From Rhodobacteraceae bacterium Alg238-R152 (lineage in GTDB: Bacteria; Pseudomonadota; Alphaproteobacteria; Rhodobacterales; Rhodobacteraceae): 64,000 bases of DNA. Below, one piece after another: positions 30,072 to 38,795 of this stretch. The first letter of the stretch is position 1; each line of letters begins with the position of its first letter. The stretch is from NCBI GenBank assembly GCA_900537125.1, contig UNRJ01000004.1:62001-126000 (forward strand), written 5' to 3'. Below the pieces are notes generated by a model. That model was not told the origin of the DNA. It saw only the letters and a program-made list of their open reading frames with translations, and did no database searches. The translations under genes and the position numbers were made by a program.

Positions 30072-31235
30072 TTATGACTGTGCCACCATCAGTTCGCGCC
30101 CAATCAACATGCGACGAATCTCGCTGGTGCCTGCGCCAATTTCCATGAGCTTAGCGTCTCGAAAAATCCGGCCCACAGGATTGTCAGAAAGGTAGCCTGC
30201 GCCACCTAAGGCTTGCACCGCTTGATGCGCCTGTGTCATCGCCGCTTCAGAGGCATAGAGACAGCAGGCAGCGGCGTCCTGACGGGTGATGCGACCTTCG
30301 TCACAAGCTTTGGCACATTCGTAGACATAAGCGCGCGCCGAATTCATCGCGGTATACATATCCGCAATCTTGCCTTGCATCAGTTGGAAATTGCCGATGG
30401 GTTGGCCAAACTGTTTGCGCTCCACCATGTAGGGCATGACTTCATCCAGACAGGCCGCAATGATGCCAGTGCCAATTCCGGCCAGTACAACGCGCTCGTA
30501 ATCCAGACCGGACATCAACACGGCGACACCTTTGCCTTCTTCCCCCAGCACGTTTTCAAACGGTAATTCGACATCTTCGAAGATCAGCTCGGCAGTGTTG
30601 GAACCTCGCATGCCAAGCTTGTCAAAATGAGGGCTGGTGGAGAAACCTTTCATCTCTTTTTCGATCAAGAAGGCAGTGATACCGCGTGGACCTGCGTCCG
30701 GATCGGTTTTGGCATAAACCACCAGCGTGTCGGCGTCGGGGCCATTGGTGATCCAGTATTTGTTGCCGTTTAATACAAACCGGTCGTTGCGCTTTTCAGC
30801 ACGCAGCTTCATGGACACAACATCAGATCCGGCAGATGGCTCAGACATAGCCAATGCGCCAACGTGCTCGCCAGAAAGCAAGCGCGGCAGGTATTTCGCG
30901 CGCTGCTCGTCAGTCCCATTTAGCTTGATCTGGTTAACACAGAGGTTGGAGTGCGCGCCATAAGACAACGCCACGGAGGCCGACGCCCGCGTGATTTCTT
31001 CAACCGCGATCACATGCGCCAGATAAGACATGCCCGCCCCGCCAAATTCCTCAGGAACGGTGACGCCAAGCAGACCCAACTCACCAAACTCTTTCCAAAG
31101 CTCATTGGGAAATTCGTTCTTCAGATCAATGTCCGCAGCCATCGGTTTGATGCGCTCTTGCGCAAAGCGGTGCACCATCTCGCGCAGTGCATTGACGTCT
31201 TCGCCCAGATCAAAATTCATCGTGTGCATGAACAT
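30072..31235 (-). CDS. ivd: Isovaleryl-CoA dehydrogenase
   Basis: FAD enzyme (387 residues) converting isovaleryl-CoA to 3-methylcrotonyl-CoA and passing electrons to ETF. Acyl-CoA dehydrogenase signatures are [22 protein letters not shown] and [41 protein letters not shown]. The catalytic glutamate lies in [15 protein letters not shown], the position that distinguishes isovaleryl-CoA dehydrogenases from most relatives, where the base is near the C-terminus. Start at the ATG at 31235 with GGAGG upstream; two in-frame ATGs follow within 15 bases. First gene of the liu operon. Confidence 0.94.
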   Translation of the reverse strand: MFMHTMNFDLGEDVNALREMVHRFAQERIKPMAADIDLKNEFPNELWKEFGELGLLGVTVPEEFGGAGMSYLAHVIAVEEITRASASVALSYGAHSNLCVNQIKLNGTDEQRAKYLPRLLSGEHVGALAMSEPSAGSDVVSMKLRAEKRNDRFVLNGNKYWITNGPDADTLVVYAKTDPDAGPRGITAFLIEKEMKGFSTSPHFDKLGMRGSNTAELIFEDVELPFENVLGEEGKGVAVLMSGLDYERVVLAGIGTGIIAACLDEVMPYMVERKQFGQPIGNFQLMQGKIADMYTAMNSARAYVYECAKACDEGRITRQDAAACCLYASEAAMTQAHQAVQALGGAGYLSDNPVGRIFRDAKLMEIGAGTSEIRRMLIGRELMVAQS

Positions 31236-31250
31236 GGGGCACCCCCTCCG

Positions 31251-31274
31251 GTTATTGAACAGTTGTTCAATAAC
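31251..31274. promoter_or_regulatory. Perfect 24-bp palindrome upstream of ivd, probable operator
   Basis: Arms GTTATTGAACA and TGTTCAATAAC (11 bp each) flank a central GT. The palindrome is complete and begins 16 bases before the ivd start. Size and symmetry fit a dimeric repressor of the TetR or GntR type. It is unlike the ACGTTAACGT element near the MerR genes. No TetR-type gene lies in the window. Confidence 0.7.
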
Positions 31275-31327
31275 TAGACCGAGTCGCTTTCTGGATCAAG
31301 AAATTTTCGCGACACTGAACGGCGCAC

Positions 31328-31356
31328 AAAAAAGGCGGCACAAAACCGCGCCGCCC
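31328..31356 (-). terminator. Terminator after the MATE gene
   Basis: On the minus strand a GGCGGC / GCCGCC stem with a 10-nt interior ends in six T, about 35 bases after the MATE stop codon. Confidence 0.7.
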
Positions 31357-31390
31357 TTCGTAGTTCTCATTGGGTCTAGCGGTTTCCGCG

Positions 31391-32728
31391 CTAGCCAGCT
31401 GCGCGAGCCTCCAAAGCCGGATACCGCAAGGCAAGCGTGGCACCCCGCGCAACAAAGCTAATCATCAACGCAAGCCAAAGCCCATGGTTCCCCAAAAGCG
31501 GCACCAGGATTGCCAGGGCTGCGAAGTAGATCAGAGTGGATACAAGCATCATATTGCGCATGTCTTTGGTTTGGGTCGCGCCGATAAACACGCCATCCAA
31601 CATAAACGGAGCCACCCCAAACAATGGTGACAGTACAACCCACGGCAGGTAATCTCGGGCCAACGCACGCAGGGTATCGGAGGTTGTCATTACATCTACA
31701 ATCCATCCGCCGGCGACCCAATAGATCAGCGCGATCAGAAGGGAGCCCAAAACAGCCCAGACAGACGCAAGATAGGCCGCCCGACGCAATCCGGCACGGT
31801 CTCTCCCTCCGAAGGCCTGCCCAGCAAGCGTCTCCACCGCAAAGGCAAACCCGTCCAGCGCATAAGCTGTGATGTAGAGGAATTGCAAAAGCACCTGATT
31901 GGCGGCCAACGTGTCATCCCCAAAGTCTGCCCCCAAGAACAGAAACGACATAAAAATGGCCTGCAAGAGCAGCGACCGCACAAGAATGTCGCCATTGACC
32001 GAGGCCATTTCCCGCAAGGCGGCAGGATCAAACACCCGTGTTTTTTCCTTCCAAGCCGGGTTTTCAAACACATCACGACACATCCAAAGGGCCAGCGCAC
32101 AACCAGACACCTCTGCGATAACTGTGGCCACGGCCACGCCTTCTACGCCCCAATCCAAACCCAACACAAACCAAAGGTCGAGCAGGATATTGACGCCATT
32201 CATCCAGAGCTGAATGACCAATACCGCCTTGGTGCGCTCCTGTGCGATTAGCCATCCAGTGAGACCAAAAATGGCAATGGCTGCGGGCGCAGACCAAATA
32301 CGGATTTGCAAATACTTCCCCGCCAGAACCTCAACTTCTGGCGAAGCAGGAGACAGCCAAAACGCCGCGCGGAAAAACCAAACCTGACCAATAATGAGAA
32401 AAAGACCCGCAACCACACCAATCATCACGGCCCTTGTGAGCATCGCCGCAACTTCACCATGCCGCCCCTCACCTTTGGCGCGGGCGGTCAGGCCGGTGGT
32501 GCCCATCCGCAGAAACCCGAAGATCCAGTAAAGCCCCGCCAAGACAACGGCACCAATGCCAACTGCGCCAATGGGAGCCGCCTCGCCCAACTGCCCCACA
32601 ACGCCTGTATCCACAGCCCCAAGGATTGGCACGGTGGCGTTTGATAGAACAATCGGAAGCGCGGTGTGCAGAATACGGCGATGGGTGATCTCACCAACCC
32701 CGCCAGCCGGATTGAGAATCTCAGTCAT
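31391..32728 (-). CDS. MATE-family efflux transporter (DinF-like)
   Basis: A 445-residue integral membrane protein with about 12 helices and two homologous halves. MATE features include LSNATVPILGAVDTGVVGQLGEAAPIGAVGIGAVV at the start and FLRMGTTGLTARAKGEG; the pattern is closest to DinF-type members. Cation-driven drug or metabolite export is the family function; substrate unknown. Its start overlaps the upstream thioesterase gene by eight bases. Confidence 0.93.
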   Translation of the reverse strand: MTEILNPAGGVGEITHRRILHTALPIVLSNATVPILGAVDTGVVGQLGEAAPIGAVGIGAVVLAGLYWIFGFLRMGTTGLTARAKGEGRHGEVAAMLTRAVMIGVVAGLFLIIGQVWFFRAAFWLSPASPEVEVLAGKYLQIRIWSAPAAIAIFGLTGWLIAQERTKAVLVIQLWMNGVNILLDLWFVLGLDWGVEGVAVATVIAEVSGCALALWMCRDVFENPAWKEKTRVFDPAALREMASVNGDILVRSLLLQAIFMSFLFLGADFGDDTLAANQVLLQFLYITAYALDGFAFAVETLAGQAFGGRDRAGLRRAAYLASVWAVLGSLLIALIYWVAGGWIVDVMTTSDTLRALARDYLPWVVLSPLFGVAPFMLDGVFIGATQTKDMRNMMLVSTLIYFAALAILVPLLGNHGLWLALMISFVARGATLALRYPALEARAAG

Positions 32729-33230
32729 CTTTGACGGGCATCAAAAAATGGCCGGTGGCTTGCGCAAACAACACGTTGCGTTGGTCCTGCCAGGCTTCGA
32801 CATGCACAGACGCATAGCGGCGACCAGAGCGGTTCACGCGGGCACGCGCATAAGCATCGCGCGGCAGACCAGAACGCAGATAATCGACGGTGAAATCAAT
32901 AGTTTTGGGCAACCGCGGCAAGTGGCCTTCGGTCAGGCTCTCCATCGAAATGCGTCCGCTTTCGATGTCATCCCAGAGACCAGACCACGCAAGGCCAATA
33001 ACCGCCGTTGTTTCAAGGAAACCGGCGGTCACACCGCCGTGGATCGCAGGCAAAAGCGGATTGCCAATAAGTTTTTCATCAAACGGAAGAATCGCAGTCA
33101 GTTCGTCGCCACGGCGCTCAAACTCGATCCCAAGAAAGTTGATGTATGGCACTCCATGCACCAACGCAGACATCGCAGCATCGCGGCGCTGCTTCACAAC
33201 TTGAACAGGTTCTGGACGTGAACGCGGCAT
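32721..33230 (-). CDS. PaaI-type hotdog thioesterase
   Basis: A 169-residue hotdog-fold protein of the acyl-CoA thioesterase family. NPLLPAIHGGVTAGFLETTAVIGLAW carries the HGG of PaaI-like enzymes, and TIDFTVDYLRSGLPRDAYARARVNRSGRR is the usual core strand pair. Paralogous to the next gene upstream, two bases away. Acyl group specificity cannot be told. Confidence 0.88.
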   Translation of the reverse strand: MPRSRPEPVQVVKQRRDAAMSALVHGVPYINFLGIEFERRGDELTAILPFDEKLIGNPLLPAIHGGVTAGFLETTAVIGLAWSGLWDDIESGRISMESLTEGHLPRLPKTIDFTVDYLRSGLPRDAYARARVNRSGRRYASVHVEAWQDQRNVLFAQATGHFLMPVKDD

Positions 33231-33232
33231 AT

Positions 33233-33655
33233 CTATTTCCTTTGCACGGTAAAGGCGCCGGTTGCAGTGGCAACGGGGCGGCTTTCGTCATCGTCAAATG
33301 CAGTTGCCCGCACAAACGCCACCGAGCGGGTAATGTTGTAACACTCCGCTTTGGTGCGAATATTCTGGCCCGGCGTCGCCGCGCGCATGTAGTCGATTCT
33401 CAAATCGATTGTGGCGGTTCCAGATGGGGATGACGGATGGCACATGGCCGCCGCACCACAACAGGTATCCATCAACGCCGACACCGCACCACCATGCAAA
33501 ACACCGGTCTCGGGATCCCCCACAATGTTGGCGTCATAAGGCAACTCCATCTCAGCTTTACCTGCGCCTATGTCCGTCAGCCGCATATTCAATGCCTTAC
33601 AATGGGGAATCGCATTGATGAAATGCTCCGCCATTTTTGCCTTATCCGGGTCCAT
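33233..33655 (-). CDS. PaaI-type hotdog thioesterase, second copy
   Basis: A 140-residue hotdog thioesterase: DPETGVLHGGAVSALMDTCCGAAAM (HGG with following acidic residue) and TIDLRIDYMRAATPGQNIRTKAECYNITRSVAFVRATAFDDD. First gene of the short minus-strand string thioesterase-thioesterase-MATE, divergent from the MerR gene at 33772. It may hydrolyse acyl-CoAs that accumulate during beta-oxidation. Confidence 0.9.
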   Translation of the reverse strand: MDPDKAKMAEHFINAIPHCKALNMRLTDIGAGKAEMELPYDANIVGDPETGVLHGGAVSALMDTCCGAAAMCHPSSPSGTATIDLRIDYMRAATPGQNIRTKAECYNITRSVAFVRATAFDDDESRPVATATGAFTVQRK

Positions 33656-33771
33656 GCCTTGCCTCCGACTGGTTTGAAACCCTTATGAGCGGCAATTGTC
33701 ATTGGCTTCAAGGGGGCGGTTGCTCTTGCTGCAGATGCAAACTAAGTTTCGCCTCCAAGGAGGCCCTGCAA

Positions 33772-34149
33772 ATGTCTGATACTCGCCTGACTTTCAAGGA
33801 AATGTGCGCCCGTTTCGACGTCACACCAAGAACGTTACGTTATTATGAGTATATTGAACTCCTTCAGCCAACACGCGAAGGGCGCAGTCGCTTTTTTGGT
33901 CCAAGTGAAGTCGCGCGCATGACGCTAATCATGCGAGGTCGCCGTTTTGGCATCAAGTTGGAAGACATCCGCCAATGGTTGCTGATCTACGAACACGAAG
34001 GCACCTCTGCGCAAATGCAAGCTTTTGTGGAAATGGCAGACCGTCAAATGGCGGAGCTAGAAGAACAGCGCCAGCAACTGGATGAAGCGATGCGTGAGTT
34101 GAAGGAGCTGCGAGACGAAACGGCGGGCTTCCTCACTAAAGCCACCTAG
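33772..34149 (+). CDS. MerR-family transcriptional regulator, copy 1
   Basis: A 125-residue regulator. The winged helix-turn-helix is LTFKEMCARFDVTPRTLRYYEYIELLQPTREGRSRFFGPSEVARM, followed by RGRRFGIKLEDIRQWLLIYEHEG and a long C-terminal coiled coil (MQAFVEMADRQMAELEEQRQQLDEAMRELKELRDE). It has a single cysteine, in the HTH region, and no metal-binding pattern. Start fixed by AAGGAGG eight bases before the ATG. Highly similar in layout to the MerR protein at 34385; together they probably regulate acyl-CoA catabolism, as LiuR-type MerR proteins do elsewhere. Confidence 0.9.
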   Translation: MSDTRLTFKEMCARFDVTPRTLRYYEYIELLQPTREGRSRFFGPSEVARMTLIMRGRRFGIKLEDIRQWLLIYEHEGTSAQMQAFVEMADRQMAELEEQRQQLDEAMRELKELRDETAGFLTKAT

Positions 34150-34187
34150 GCTGTCACCAACGCTTGCGTCACGCTGACTATCAATAG

Positions 34188-34215
34188 AGGCGCCCTTTGG
34201 GGTGCCTTTTCTTTT
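34188..34215 (+). terminator. Terminator after the first MerR gene
   Basis: Stem AGGCGCCC / GGGTGCCT (one G-T pair), 4-nt loop, then TTTTCTTTT. It separates the first MerR gene from the second MerR gene and its operon. Confidence 0.8.
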
Positions 34216-34306
34216 GCCGTCCGCTCTGCCGTTGATGCGCAGGATGTCGCTTAAGCGGAAAAAACTGATCCCACGTCACTTCAAATTGTGACGTGACGTC
34301 TTACTT

Positions 34307-34316
34307 ACGTTAACGT
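34307..34316. promoter_or_regulatory. ACGTTAACGT palindrome, probable MerR operator
   Basis: A perfect 10-bp palindrome 69 bases before the second MerR gene, in a stretch with further ACGT motifs (CACGTCAC at 34272-34279, GTGACGTGACGTC at 34288-34300). Position before a MerR gene and its acyl-CoA operon suggests autoregulation; ACGT-type palindromes are, from memory, found with LiuR-like regulators. Confidence 0.5.
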
Positions 34317-34384
34317 CAAGCTGTATAGTATCTCAATTCCCGAAGCCCATTTTGTTCCCAACTTCCGTAAGAAAGGACGCAACG

Positions 34385-34786
34385 ATGAGCGAAGAAATGA
34401 TGACCATTCGCGAGATGTGTGATGTCTACGACGTGACCCCTCGTACCCTGCGTTTTTACGAGTCCAAGGAACTCTTGTTTCCTGTTCGTGAGGGCCAAAA
34501 GCGTCTGTTCACCAAACGTGACCGGGCCCGGCTTAAGCTGATCCTGCGCGGCAAGCGCTTTGGGTTTTCTCTCGAGGAGATCCGCCAACTGCTCGACCTG
34601 TATGACATGGGTGACCAGCAGGCGACCCAAATGCAACGCACCTATGAGGTGGCCAAGCACCGCCTCAAGGACATGGAAGAGCAACGCGACGAGCTGAACG
34701 AAGCGATCGATGATCTGCGCGAACAGCTCAAATGGGGCGAACAGTTCCTCACCGATCTCACAACGCAAAAAGACGCCGCTCAGTAA
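34385..34786 (+). CDS. MerR-family transcriptional regulator, copy 2 (LiuR-like)
   Basis: A 133-residue MerR protein: MTIREMCDVYDVTPRTLRFYESKELLFPVREGQKRLFTKRDRARLKLILRGKRFGFSLEEIRQLLDLYDMGD, then a coiled coil (TYEVAKHRLKDMEEQRDELNEAIDDLREQL). Much of the DNA-binding and hinge region is shared with the MerR protein at 33772. The ATG at 34385 has GAAAGGA upstream. It heads the beta-oxidation operon, 48 bases before the acyl-CoA dehydrogenase, and probably controls it in response to an acyl-CoA. Ligand unknown. Confidence 0.9.
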   Translation: MSEEMMTIREMCDVYDVTPRTLRFYESKELLFPVREGQKRLFTKRDRARLKLILRGKRFGFSLEEIRQLLDLYDMGDQQATQMQRTYEVAKHRLKDMEEQRDELNEAIDDLREQLKWGEQFLTDLTTQKDAAQ

Positions 34787-34834
34787 GCGACGCACACCTA
34801 ATTCCGCCTCGGATCATCCAAAGGGAAAAGCTAT

Positions 34835-36610
34835 ATGCCGACTTATACCGCGCCCGTGAAAGACCTGCAGTTTGTGCTGCATGACGTGCTGAACATCTCC
34901 GCCTCCGACGTCCCCGGCTATGACGAGTTGGATGCGGATTTCACCAACGCCGTGCTCGAAGAAGCGGGCAAGTTGACCGGAGAGGTTCTGACACCACTGA
35001 ACGTGGTGGGCGACCAAGAAGGCTGTCGTTTGGAAAACGGTGTTGTGTACACACCAACAGGATTCAAAGCAGCGTTTGAACAGGTGAAAGAAGGCGGCTG
35101 GCCCGGACTGGATATGCCGGAAGAATACGGCGGTCAGAACATGCCCCAGGTGCTTGGCACGGCTGTGGGTGAGATGTTCTCCTCCTCCAATCAAGCGTTC
35201 ACCATGTATCAGGGCCTGACCCACGGTGCCGCAGCCGCGATCCTTGCGCACGGCACCGATGAGCAGAAAAACAAATGGCTGCCGAATATGGTCTCCTGTG
35301 AATGGACCGGCACCATGAACCTGACCGAGCCACACTGCGGCACGGATCTGGGCTTGATGCGCACCAAAGCGGAGCCGCAGGACAACGGCAGCTATAAAAT
35401 CACGGGTCAAAAGATCTTTATCTCCGCTGGCGATCACGACATGGCGGACAACATTGTGCACCTGGTGCTGGCGAAAGTGCCCGGCGGCCCGGAAGGCATC
35501 AAAGGCGTGTCTCTCTTCATCGTGCCAAAGTTCATCGTGGATGACGAAGGCACCATCGGTGCACGCAATGGCGTGTCAGTGGGCAGCATTGAAGAAAAAA
35601 TGGGCATCCATGGCAACTCCACCTGTGTGCTGAATTACGATGAAGCTGAAGGCTACCTGCTTGGAGATCTGAACAAAGGCATGCGTGCCATGTTCACCAT
35701 GATGAACGAAGCGCGTCTGGGAGTGGGCATGCAGGGCCTCTCCGCTGCTGAAGCGGCCTACCAAAACGCTGTGGAATACGCGAAAGATCGCTTGCAGGGC
35801 CGCGCCGTAACTGGGGTTGAAAACCCAGAAGGACCAGCCGATCCGTTGATCGTGCACCCGGATATCCGCCGCTCGTTGATGGATCAGAAATCCTTTGTGG
35901 AGGCTGGCCGCGCATTCATTCTGTGGGGGGCAAAACTGCTCGATGAATCCCACCGCAAAGGTGACAAAGACGCTGATGGTTTGGTCTCTCTGATGACCCC
36001 GGTCATCAAAGGATTCCTGACCGATGAAGGCTACGACATGACTGTCAAAGCCCAGCAGGTTTACGGTGGTCACGGCTACATCGAAGAGCACGGCATGAGC
36101 CAGTTCACTCGCGATGCGCGTATCGCGATGATCTATGAAGGCGCCAATGGCGTCCAGGCGCTGGACCTTGTGGGCCGCAAACTGGCCGCAGACGGCGGCA
36201 AACACGTGATGGCGTTCTTTGAACTGGTGAAATCCTTCTGCAAGGAAAACGGCGAAGACGAAGCGCTGAAAGACTTTGTTGGGCCGCTGAAGCAAGCTTC
36301 TAAGGATCTGCAAGCCGCAGGCATGTACTTCATGCAAGCGGGCATGAAGAACCCGAATGATGCGCTGTCCGGCTCCAATGACTTCATGCATCTCTTCGGC
36401 CACGTCTGCCTCGGCCTGATGTGGGCGCAGATGGCCAAAGCAGCCAATGCCGCGCTGGCCTCTGGTGCAGAAGACAAGGACTTCTATGAGACCAAGCTGA
36501 CCACTGGCCGCTATTACATGGCGCGTCGTTTGCCCGCGACCGGCATGCACTTGGCGCGCATCCAGTCCGGTGGCGACACAGTCATGGCGCTGGCCGCAGA
36601 CCAGTTCTGA
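34835..36610 (+). CDS. Acyl-CoA dehydrogenase, large FadE/DmdC-type
   Basis: A 591-residue flavoprotein. N-terminal acyl-CoA dehydrogenase domains ([88 protein letters not shown] with the probable catalytic Glu in YEGANG) are followed by the extra about 130-residue C-terminal domain found in this subfamily. Relatives include DmdC, which oxidises methylmercaptopropionyl-CoA from DMSP, and general beta-oxidation dehydrogenases. With thiolase and FadB next door, fatty acyl-CoA is the more likely substrate; DmdC activity is possible. Confidence 0.92.
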   Translation: MPTYTAPVKDLQFVLHDVLNISASDVPGYDELDADFTNAVLEEAGKLTGEVLTPLNVVGDQEGCRLENGVVYTPTGFKAAFEQVKEGGWPGLDMPEEYGGQNMPQVLGTAVGEMFSSSNQAFTMYQGLTHGAAAAILAHGTDEQKNKWLPNMVSCEWTGTMNLTEPHCGTDLGLMRTKAEPQDNGSYKITGQKIFISAGDHDMADNIVHLVLAKVPGGPEGIKGVSLFIVPKFIVDDEGTIGARNGVSVGSIEEKMGIHGNSTCVLNYDEAEGYLLGDLNKGMRAMFTMMNEARLGVGMQGLSAAEAAYQNAVEYAKDRLQGRAVTGVENPEGPADPLIVHPDIRRSLMDQKSFVEAGRAFILWGAKLLDESHRKGDKDADGLVSLMTPVIKGFLTDEGYDMTVKAQQVYGGHGYIEEHGMSQFTRDARIAMIYEGANGVQALDLVGRKLAADGGKHVMAFFELVKSFCKENGEDEALKDFVGPLKQASKDLQAAGMYFMQAGMKNPNDALSGSNDFMHLFGHVCLGLMWAQMAKAANAALASGAEDKDFYETKLTTGRYYMARRLPATGMHLARIQSGGDTVMALAADQF

Positions 36611-36617
36611 TCCGGTC

Positions 36618-36646
36618 GGGCGGGAGTGATCCCGCCCTCCCTTTTT
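36618..36646 (+). terminator. Strong hairpin inside the beta-oxidation operon
   Basis: Perfect 8-bp stem GGGCGGGA / TCCCGCCC with loop GTGA, then TCCCTTTTT. It lies between the acyl-CoA dehydrogenase and the following genes of the same direction, so it may be a partial terminator that lowers expression of fadA and fadB relative to the dehydrogenase. Confidence 0.75.
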
Positions 36647-36669
36647 GTTGATGTTCTCGTGGAGCACAA

Positions 36670-36882
36670 ATGCCCAAGCGTTTTCGACTGACCCGCCGTT
36701 TTCCCGTCGCCATGACGGAGGATGGATACCGTAAACTGCGCAGTTTTGCGTCAGATGCGGGATTGGACGAAGGTGAGGCACTGTCGTTTCTGTTTGAGAA
36801 CTTCGACGCTGTGACGGACGAAGACCAACTGGCGCATCGCTTGCGCCAGTTCAACGCGACTTTGGATGACCGCAAACGGTGA
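36670..36882 (+). CDS. Small protein, possibly ribbon-helix-helix-like
   Basis: 70 residues, no membrane segment, basic start MPKRFRLTRRFPVAMTEDGYRKLRSFASDAGLDEGEALSFLFENFDAV. The short strand followed by two helices resembles a ribbon-helix-helix DNA-binding fold, but I cannot name a family. It is between the acyl-CoA dehydrogenase and a GST gene with a plausible GGAGC ribosome site; transcription together with the fad genes is likely. Confidence 0.65.
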   Translation: MPKRFRLTRRFPVAMTEDGYRKLRSFASDAGLDEGEALSFLFENFDAVTDEDQLAHRLRQFNATLDDRKR

Positions 36883-36919
36883 TCAAGCCCGCGCAGAAAT
36901 TTGCCAAGGGGAGGACGGC

Positions 36920-37558
36920 ATGACAATCAAACTCTACTGTTTCGGAGAAAGCGGCCATTCCTACAAGGCTGCTTTGGCATTGGAACTTTCCGGTCTCGAC
37001 TGGGAACCGGTGAAGGTGGATTTCTTTGCCGGAGAAACCCGCTCCGACGAGTACCGCCAAAACGTCAATGAGATGGGTGAGGCGCCTGTGCTTGTGGATG
37101 GCGACTTTAGCCTGACACAGTCCTCGGTGATCCAGGGCTATGTATCCGAAAAATCCGGCAAATTTGGCGGCAAGGATGAAACCGAACGCCGCGAGATCCT
37201 GCGCTGGCAGTTTTGGGACAACCACAAACTCAGTGCGATTGCCGGCATGACGCGGTTTTTGCTGCATTTCCTACCACCTGAGAAACAGCCCAAAGAGGTG
37301 ATTGCCTTCCACCAGGCCCGCCTCAAAGCCGCCTATGACGTGCTGAACAAACATCTGGAGGGGCGCGACTGGATTGTGGGTGACAGCCTGACCAACGCCG
37401 ACCTGACCTGTTGCGGCTACCTCTACTATCCAGAGCCCTTTGGCTTTGACCGCGCTGACTGGCCAAACATTGACCGTTGGCTGACCAATATTTCGCAAAC
37501 GCCGGGGTGGAAACACCCCTACGACCTAATGCCCGGCTCCCCTGCGGACCGTGCCTGA
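36920..37558 (+). CDS. Glutathione S-transferase family protein in the beta-oxidation operon
   Basis: A 212-residue GST: IKLYCFGESGHSYKAALALELSGLDWEPVKVDFF, EMGEAPVLVDGDFSLTQSSVIQGYVSEKSG (cis-Pro and Ser-Ser glutathione site) and a helical domain with VGDSLTNADLTCCGYLYY. The ATG at 36920 has GGGGAGGA upstream. Only distantly related to the GST in the leucine operon, so two unrelated GSTs accompany acyl-CoA catabolism here. Confidence 0.9.
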   Translation: MTIKLYCFGESGHSYKAALALELSGLDWEPVKVDFFAGETRSDEYRQNVNEMGEAPVLVDGDFSLTQSSVIQGYVSEKSGKFGGKDETERREILRWQFWDNHKLSAIAGMTRFLLHFLPPEKQPKEVIAFHQARLKAAYDVLNKHLEGRDWIVGDSLTNADLTCCGYLYYPEPFGFDRADWPNIDRWLTNISQTPGWKHPYDLMPGSPADRA

Positions 37559-37583
37559 TCTCGCCTGATAATAGGAGACCACA

Positions 37584-38795
37584 ATGACCGAAGCCTATAT
37601 CTATGACGCCGTGCGCACACCGCGTGGCAAAGGCCGCAAAGACGGCAGCTTGCACGAGGTGACATCTGTTGCACTGTCCGCAACGGTATTGAACAACCTC
37701 AAAGAACGTAATGGCCTCGAAGGCCACGCCGTTGAAGACGTGATCTGGGGCAACGTGACCCAGGTTAAGGAACAAGGCGGCTGTCTCGCGCGGACCGCTG
37801 TTCTGGCCTCCGACCTGGACGAAATGATCCCCGGCCTGGCGATCAACCGCTTCTGCGCCTCCGGTATGGAAGCGGTGAACCTTGCCGCCAACCAGATCAA
37901 GGGTGGCGCAGGTGATGCCTATATCGCTGGCGGTGTGGAAATGATGGGCCGCGTGCCAATGGGCTCTGACGGGGCCGCAATTGCGGTGGATCCATCTGTC
38001 GCTATGGACATGTATTTTGTCCCGCAGGGTATTTCTGCAGACATCATCGCAACCGAATACGGTTTCACCCGTGATCAGGCGGACCAGTTGGCCGTAGAAT
38101 CCCAACGCCGCGCCGCAATGGCGTGGGAGGAAGGCCGGTTTGATAAGTCCATCGTGGCGGTCAAGGACATCAACGGCCTGACCATTCTGGACAAAGACGA
38201 GTACATGCGTCCGGGCACCGACATGCAATCCCTCGGTGGTCTGAAGCCTGCGTTTAAGGAACAGGGCGAAGTGATGCCCGGTTTCGACAAGCTGGCGATC
38301 ATGAAGTATCCGCATCTAGAGAAGATCAATCACATCCACCACGCTGGTAACTCTTCCGGTATCGTGGATGGTTCCGCTGGCGTGCTGATCGGCAACAAAG
38401 AATTTGGTGAGAAATACGGTATCAAGCCACGTGCCAAGATCCGTCAGACCTGCAAAATTGGCCTCGACCCAACCATCATGCTGACCGGCCCTGTCCCGGC
38501 AACCCAAAAGATCCTGAAAGACGCTGGCATGGCAATCAGCGACATCGATCTGTTCGAAGTCAACGAAGCTTTTGCTTCTGTTGTAATGCGCTTCCAACAA
38601 GCGTTTGATGTTGATCCAGCGCTGATCAACGTCAACGGCGGCTCCATCGCTATGGGCCACCCGCTGGGCGCAACCGGCGCGATTATCATCGGCACGTTGC
38701 TTGACGAACTAGAGCGTCAAGACAAAGAAACCGGTCTGGCCACGCTCTGTATTGCCTCTGGCATGGGCGCCGCCACCATCATCGAGCGCGTCTGA
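37584..38795 (+). CDS. fadA: Acetyl-CoA C-acyltransferase (thiolase)
   Basis: A 403-residue thiolase. The nucleophilic cysteine is Cys91 in INRFCASGMEAV; the second site is GGSIAMGHPLGATGA and the C-terminal LCIASGMGAATIIERV supplies the acid/base cysteine. Works with the FadB-like protein to complete each beta-oxidation round. Its stop overlaps the cupin start (TGATG). Confidence 0.95.
   Translation: MTEAYIYDAVRTPRGKGRKDGSLHEVTSVALSATVLNNLKERNGLEGHAVEDVIWGNVTQVKEQGGCLARTAVLASDLDEMIPGLAINRFCASGMEAVNLAANQIKGGAGDAYIAGGVEMMGRVPMGSDGAAIAVDPSVAMDMYFVPQGISADIIATEYGFTRDQADQLAVESQRRAAMAWEEGRFDKSIVAVKDINGLTILDKDEYMRPGTDMQSLGGLKPAFKEQGEVMPGFDKLAIMKYPHLEKINHIHHAGNSSGIVDGSAGVLIGNKEFGEKYGIKPRAKIRQTCKIGLDPTIMLTGPVPATQKILKDAGMAISDIDLFEVNEAFASVVMRFQQAFDVDPALINVNGGSIAMGHPLGATGAIIIGTLLDELERQDKETGLATLCIASGMGAATIIERV

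Noticed and set aside
35576-36781. Open frame of 401 codons on the minus strand
   Set aside because: Antisense to the acyl-CoA dehydrogenase; composition is that of a reverse-complement shadow.
37323-38315. Open frame of 330 codons on the minus strand
   Set aside because: Antisense to the GST and thiolase genes; no recognisable domain.
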